Shown here: positions 60,932 to 64,000 of the stretch, one piece after another | Layout: the number at the start of each line of letters is the position of its first letter | Position numbering within the stretch: position 1 is the stretch's first letter | From: Sinomicrobium pectinilyticum | GTDB lineage: Bacteria > Bacteroidota > Bacteroidia > Flavobacteriales > Flavobacteriaceae | Assembly: GCF_003725735.1 (NCBI RefSeq) | Contig: NZ_RJTM01000029.1 | Span: forward strand, 124,001 to 188,000 | Length of the DNA stretch: 64,000 bases | Reading direction: 5' to 3' | Notes under the pieces: generated by a model | What the model saw: the letters and a program-made list of their open reading frames with translations, nothing else | Databases searched by the model: none | What the model was told of the DNA's origin: nothing | Made by a program: the position numbers and the translations under genes

Positions 60932-61825
60932 CTATCGTATGAGAGGCAGTTTCTTGTTTTTCAGCATCGTATTCATTCCCGGAATTCCCTGTAAACCACC
61001 GGTATGAATAGCCAGCACTTTTGAACCGCTCTTAAAATAACCGTTGTTTATGAGTTTTAGTATGCCGTACAGCATTTTGCCCGTATAAACCGGATCCAGC
61101 GGAACCCCTGTTTTTTGCCTGAAATCATTTATAAACCGGATGAGGTCCTCATTTACCCGGGCATATCCGCCGAAATGGAATTCATTTTGTAAACGCCAGT
61201 TATCTTTCTGCGCAAATTTACGAATATCATCGGTTAAAAAATCACCTTTCAGGGCAGGGAATCCCAAGATTTCCTGATTTTCTCCGGAACTGTTTATCAA
61301 TCCGGCTATGGTACCACCCGTACCGACGGCACAACAAATATAATCGAAGCCGGTATCCCCGGTTTCCAGTATTTCTTCACAACCCTTTACGGCAAGCCGG
61401 TTAGTGCCTCCTTCGGGAAGCAGGTAAAAAGGCTCGTATTCTTCCCACAGTTTTTCCTGAAATTCCGGGGTATCCTTCCTGCGAAAATCAGACCGGGAGA
61501 TAAATTTCAGCTTCATGCCTTCTTTTCGGGCAAAGCTGAGCGTAGGGTTTTCATCTGCTTTTTCCCGGAGTTCTTCCCCCCTGATCACGCCAATGGTCGC
61601 AAACCCGTACGCCCTGCCTGCGGCTGCTGTCGCTGCAATATGGTTGGAATAGGCCCCGCCGAAGGTAAGAAGGGTATGGTGATTTTTCTCCTTAGCTTCC
61701 AGCAGGTTGTATTTGAGCTTTCGGAATTTATTTCCCGAAATCAACGGATGTAAAAGGTCTTCGCGTTTGATTTCCAGCCTTATATTCTTTTGCCTGAGGA
61801 TATCCAATATTATTTCCTGGTTCAA
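60932..61825 (-). CDS. ACC deaminase / D-cysteine desulfhydrase-family PLP enzyme
   Basis: The start is set at TTG 61825 (NQEIILDILRQKNIRLEIKR, 297 residues). The longer frame from ATG 61903 runs through a terminator and lies upstream of a good promoter, so it is unlikely. Fold-type II PLP enzyme marks: REDLLHPLISGNKFRKLKYN with the PLP Lys, TFGGAYSNHIAATAAAGRAY, the SRSDFRRKDTPEF segment, and CCAVGTGGTIAGLI (phosphate loop). Relatives deaminate 1-aminocyclopropane-1-carboxylate or break down D-cysteine; which one applies cannot be told. It is monocistronic by its own promoter. Confidence 0.88.
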   Translation of the reverse strand: MNQEIILDILRQKNIRLEIKREDLLHPLISGNKFRKLKYNLLEAKEKNHHTLLTFGGAYSNHIAATAAAGRAYGFATIGVIRGEELREKADENPTLSFARKEGMKLKFISRSDFRRKDTPEFQEKLWEEYEPFYLLPEGGTNRLAVKGCEEILETGDTGFDYICCAVGTGGTIAGLINSSGENQEILGFPALKGDFLTDDIRKFAQKDNWRLQNEFHFGGYARVNEDLIRFINDFRQKTGVPLDPVYTGKMLYGILKLINNGYFKSGSKVLAIHTGGLQGIPGMNTMLKNKKLPLIR

Positions 61826-61844
61826 AATGTGTCTGTTAGCAGTA

Positions 61845-61875
61845 CAAAGGTAGGGAAGAAGCAGCAGGAAGCAAA
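61845..61875 (-). promoter_or_regulatory. promoter of the ACC deaminase-like gene
   Basis: On the minus strand TTTG (61875-61872), a 19-base spacer and TACCTTTG (61852-61845) match the Bacteroidota consensus exactly. The TTG start codon is 20 bases downstream of the -7 box. Confidence 0.8.
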
Positions 61876-61881
61876 AAAGAC

Positions 61882-61926
61882 AAAAGCCCCGTGTATGGGG
61901 CAATTTTTTGTACTCCCGGGGCTTTT
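61882..61926 (-). terminator. intrinsic terminator of the 160-residue lipoprotein gene
   Basis: AAAAGCCCC and GGGGCTTTT form the stem. On the minus strand it is followed by GTCTTTTTT. An inner alternative stem GCCCC/GGGGC with a T-run on the plus strand makes it possibly bidirectional. Confidence 0.75.
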
Positions 61927-61940
61927 CCGGATGATAATAC

Positions 61941-62423
61941 TCATATTTTATTCATCTTACCGAAAGACTCGACGGAATTCCGGTGCAGGGAGTCTGCCCT
62001 GCGCATCATGTCCCGGAATAATTTGTGCCGTTGATCCATACTTTGACGGAACAGGCTGTCATTACTGAAAGGATGAAAGAATGTGGAATCGGAGGGAAAG
62101 GCACTGAAAAAGTCTTCTCCGAACATATCCGGTATACCGGCGCCGAAGTTCTGCCGGAAGCGGTTCATCAGGCTGTCCATAGTTTCGGGCGATAATTCTT
62201 TTCCGTCCGGGGAGAACGACCAGGTATAGGTAGAATCCATACGGATAATATTGCCGTTTTCGTCTACTTCCTTGTCCACTGTCCAGCTTTCCTGAGGTTT
62301 CGGGGCAGTGTTTTTAGCCTGTTCCTTGTCATTCGGGTCCGGATTATTGTTTTTGGAAGTTTCTTGTCCGCTACAGGAAACCATTGCGAACAGAACTGTG
62401 CATAGGAAAATAAATGGTCTCAT
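61941..62423 (-). CDS. lipoprotein of unknown function
   Basis: The start is placed at ATG 62423, which opens a lipoprotein signal (MRPFIFLCTVLFAMVSC, Cys17). The protein has 160 residues. After the Cys there is a low-complexity Asn/Asp/Lys-rich spacer (~20-45). Next comes a short TYTWSFSPDGKELSPETMDS stretch, and a C-terminal half rich in Phe, Ser and Arg with predicted helices (FRDMMRRADSLHRNSVESFG). I do not recognise a family. It is followed by a terminator and preceded by the small HExxH gene on the same strand (62-base gap). Confidence 0.7.
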   Translation of the reverse strand: MRPFIFLCTVLFAMVSCSGQETSKNNNPDPNDKEQAKNTAPKPQESWTVDKEVDENGNIIRMDSTYTWSFSPDGKELSPETMDSLMNRFRQNFGAGIPDMFGEDFFSAFPSDSTFFHPFSNDSLFRQSMDQRHKLFRDMMRRADSLHRNSVESFGKMNKI

Positions 62424-62485
62424 TTTTTTAGGTTTTTTTGCTGAAAAATACTGCAAAAAAAATGCCATCCGAATGTTAATGACCG

Positions 62486-62812
62486 TTAAAAAATGTAGCG
62501 GATAAATTGCCATGGTATCCTGGTTTTCAGGTAATCATCGTTGGTTTCGTTGGCATAGGCTTCTCTTTCGAAACTGATATTCTTGTATGCGATGTAAGCA
62601 CTGCGGTATTTTATCAGGCCAATGAGCCATTCTATGCCGTATACCAGGTAGAAAGGAAAAATCAGGAGTTCCAGCTGCTGCCGCAAATGAATTCTTTCGT
62701 GGTTGAGCAGTACCGGGTCATTTTTCAGTTCCGGGGTTTTGAGAAATATCACCGGCCAGAGTGTCAAACCGACATAGCGCTTGGGAAACAGGTATTTGGA
62801 AATTAAAATCAT
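62486..62812 (-). CDS. small membrane protein with HExxH motif (putative minimal metallopeptidase)
   Basis: A 108-residue protein, conserved in my memory as a hypothetical protein of Bacteroidota. It carries HERIH (His38-Glu39-x-x-His42) within LLNHERIHLRQQLELL, a hydrophobic segment (~48-66, LLIFPFYLVYGIEWLIGLI), and a downstream ISFEREAYANE whose Glu82 or Glu84 could be the third zinc ligand. This order resembles gluzincin or M56/BlaR1-like membrane proteases cut down to the core. Enzyme activity is not shown. It is upstream of the lipoprotein gene on the same strand and divergent from DUF5522. Confidence 0.7.
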   Translation of the reverse strand: MILISKYLFPKRYVGLTLWPVIFLKTPELKNDPVLLNHERIHLRQQLELLIFPFYLVYGIEWLIGLIKYRSAYIAYKNISFEREAYANETNDDYLKTRIPWQFIRYIF

Positions 62813-62819
62813 ATGTCGC

Positions 62820-62850
62820 TTTCAGGAATGAAATCAAAAAATTATCTTTG
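62820..62850 (+). promoter_or_regulatory. promoter of the DUF5522 gene, with palindrome
   Basis: TTTC (62820-62823), a 19-base spacer and TATCTTTG (62843-62850) are one base from the consensus. The -7 box lies in the perfect palindrome TTATCTTTGTAAAGATAA... wait-free reading: arms TTATCTTT/AAAGATAA around two bases, about 62842-62859. Confidence 0.6.
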
Positions 62851-62914
62851 TAAAGATAACAAGATATGTACCAAAATAGTGTTCCTCTAACAAATAATTA
62901 GCAGGGTCAGGATA

Positions 62915-63103
62915 TTGGTCTTGTCGATTTTTCAGGATTTGATTAAAAAAATTATCCCCATAGAAGAAGGAGATTATTACCTGTCGCCGGAAGGTTATAA
63001 AGTGTTTACGGAGCAGTATCACCGCAAAAGAGGTTATTGCTGTGAAAGCGGGTGCAGGCATTGCCCTTACGGATATGACAGGAAAACCAACAGAAAACGC
63101 TGA
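62915..63103 (+). CDS. DUF5522 small Cys-rich protein
   Basis: A protein of 62 residues or fewer. No ATG is available in frame, and translation probably starts at TTG 62915 or TTG 62921. The core EEGDYYLSPEGYKVFTEQYH, then KRGYCCESGCRHCPYGYDRK, is the DUF5522 signature. Its four Cys and one His (CC-x3-C-x2-C pattern, with His before the last Cys) suggest a small metal site. The family is conserved in Bacteroidota and some proteobacteria with unknown function. It has its own promoter and a probable terminator at 63191-63217. Confidence 0.82.
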   Translation: MVLSIFQDLIKKIIPIEEGDYYLSPEGYKVFTEQYHRKRGYCCESGCRHCPYGYDRKTNRKR

Positions 63104-63190
63104 TGGACAGAGGCAATATGCAATATAAAATAAAAATTGCCTATACGCATCACAGGGTGGATATACGGTATCCCTAGCCTTTTGTCTGCC

Positions 63191-63217
63191 GCTCCGTGAT
63201 CTTTGCGGAGCCTTTTT
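63191..63217 (+). terminator. intrinsic terminator upstream of hutU
   Basis: GCTCCG and CGGAGC pair around a nine-base loop, followed by CTTTTTG. It lies 87 bases after the DUF5522 stop and 113 bases before hutU. Confidence 0.7.
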
Positions 63218-63329
63218 GTTATTCCGAGTAATAATCTTATTATCTTAATTCCGAATATTTTACATTTAATGCGGTCTAGATAAGGTACGCTCTGTCATAC
63301 CCGGTTATACCGCTAAATCTTATTATTCT

Positions 63330-64000
63330 ATGACATTTCAAGAACAGATATCAGAAGGAATTCCACTGGAATTACCTGCCGCTCAACCATACGATACCGA
63401 CGTTAACCACGCCCCGAAACGAAAAGACATACTTACCTCCAAGGAGAAAAAACTGGCATTGCGGAATGCCCTGCGCTATTTCGACAAAAAACATCACGCT
63501 GTTTTATTGCCGGAATTTGCGGAAGAGCTGGAAAAATACGGGAGGATTTACATGTACCGTTTTCGTCCGGCTTATCGCATGTATGCCCGCCCGATGAACG
63601 AATATCCGGCCAGATCCCGTCAGGCTGCAGCCATTATGCTGATGATACAGAACAATCTGGACCCGGCGGTGGCCCAGCATCCTCACGAACTTATTACCTA
63701 TGGCGGAAACGGTGCTGTTTTTCAGAACTGGGCACAATACCGGCTGGTGATGAAATACCTGTCCGAAATGACAGAAGAGCAGACCCTGGTTATGTATTCC
63801 GGTCACCCGCTGGGCCTGTTCCCGTCGCATAAAGAAGCCCCGAGGGTGGTGGTCACCAACGGCATGATGATACCTAATTATTCCGCCCCGGATGACTGGG
63901 AACGGTTCAATGCGCTGGGGGTAACCCAGTACGGACAGATGACTGCGGGAAGTTATATGTATATAGGTCCCCAGGGCATTGTGCACGGAACAACCATTAC
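63330..64000 (+). CDS. hutU: urocanate hydratase, 5' part (runs off the window)
   Basis: The first 223 codons are present from ATG 63330 and the frame is open to the window end. The sequence begins MTFQEQISEGIPLELPAA and continues with KKLALRNALRYFDKKHH, YMYRFRPAYRMYARP, TYGGNGAVFQNWAQYRLVM, YSGHPLGLFPSHKEAPRVVV and TNGMMIPNYSA, which match the NAD-dependent urocanase fold. The motif MTAGSYMYIGPQGIVHGTT is at the cut. The spacing points to the long (~660-residue) form of urocanase. It catalyses the second step of histidine degradation. Other hut genes would lie beyond the window. Confidence 0.94.
   Translation, partial: MTFQEQISEGIPLELPAAQPYDTDVNHAPKRKDILTSKEKKLALRNALRYFDKKHHAVLLPEFAEELEKYGRIYMYRFRPAYRMYARPMNEYPARSRQAAAIMLMIQNNLDPAVAQHPHELITYGGNGAVFQNWAQYRLVMKYLSEMTEEQTLVMYSGHPLGLFPSHKEAPRVVVTNGMMIPNYSAPDDWERFNALGVTQYGQMTAGSYMYIGPQGIVHGTTI

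Noticed and set aside
61826-61903. N-terminal extension with a signal-like peptide on the ACC deaminase-like enzyme
   Set aside because: It overlaps an intrinsic terminator and precedes an exact promoter; family proteins start at the NQEIILDIL position.

Overview
The window reads as a chromosomal segment of a Bacteroidota bacterium, most likely a Flavobacteriia member. Evidence: a SusC/SusD pair with a FecI/FecR-type sigma/anti-sigma pair, the gliding/type IX-secretion-associated genes gldF and gldG, a MetX-aspartokinase-homoserine dehydrogenase fusion of the flavobacterial kind, many short-signal lipoproteins, and promoters of the Bacteroidota form TTTG-N19-21-TAnnTTTG. No rRNA, phage, CRISPR array or intact insertion sequence was seen. 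One tRNA (Pro, CGG) and one SAM riboswitch are present.

Layout. 1-3.7 kb: outer-membrane barrel protein, DUF3817 protein, lpdA and a sugar dehydrogenase, all on the minus strand. 3.9 kb: tRNA-Pro. 4.4-14.5 kb: a plus-strand locus of sigma factor, FecR, SusC with an STN domain, SusD, a phosphodiester glycosidase-like lipoprotein, a TIG-NHL lipoprotein and an SGNH hydrolase. It looks like a nutrient-uptake locus without any classical glycoside hydrolase. 14.6-19.8 kb: a stress-flavoured minus-strand islet (erythromycin-esterase family, phosphoribosyltransferase, DUF2188, a frameshifted hsp20), then a decayed membrane-protein gene and a sorbosone-dehydrogenase-like lipoprotein. 20.2-29.3 kb: Crp/Fnr regulator, cyclase-family protein, phoH, SAM hydrolase, gldFG, pssA and lnt. 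29.4-32.9 kb: an envelope-stress-like operon DUF4870-PadR-PspC-GIN. 33-47 kb: DUF4442 and Mpo1-like proteins separated by palindromic repeats, M20 peptidase-alr, mscS-like channel, PEP mutase-like protein-ada, an AIM24 protein, coaD, ddl, a PASTA protein-rluD pair, an amidohydrolase and an AraC regulator. 47.4-53.7 kb: a methionine/threonine operon (metX-thrA fusion, PLP decarboxylase, metZ-like sulfhydrylase) behind a SAM-I riboswitch. 53.7-64 kb: Gfo/Idh/MocA oxidoreductase, DUF1456, SulP-STAS-carbonic anhydrase-like fusion, DUF1579/DUF1772 pair, hemL, GH73-LysM, ACC deaminase-like enzyme, a lipoprotein, a tiny HExxH membrane protein, DUF5522 and the 5' end of hutU.

Most interesting points: the PLP decarboxylase of unknown substrate inside a SAM-riboswitch methionine operon; the SusCD locus built around a phosphodiester glycosidase; a SulP fusion whose carbonic-anhydrase zinc ligands are replaced by Asn; a cyclase-family protein with an altered metal motif; a 108-residue HExxH membrane protein; three palindromic repeats of one family within 200 bp; and two broken genes (hsp20 and a DUF2231-like remnant) next to each other.
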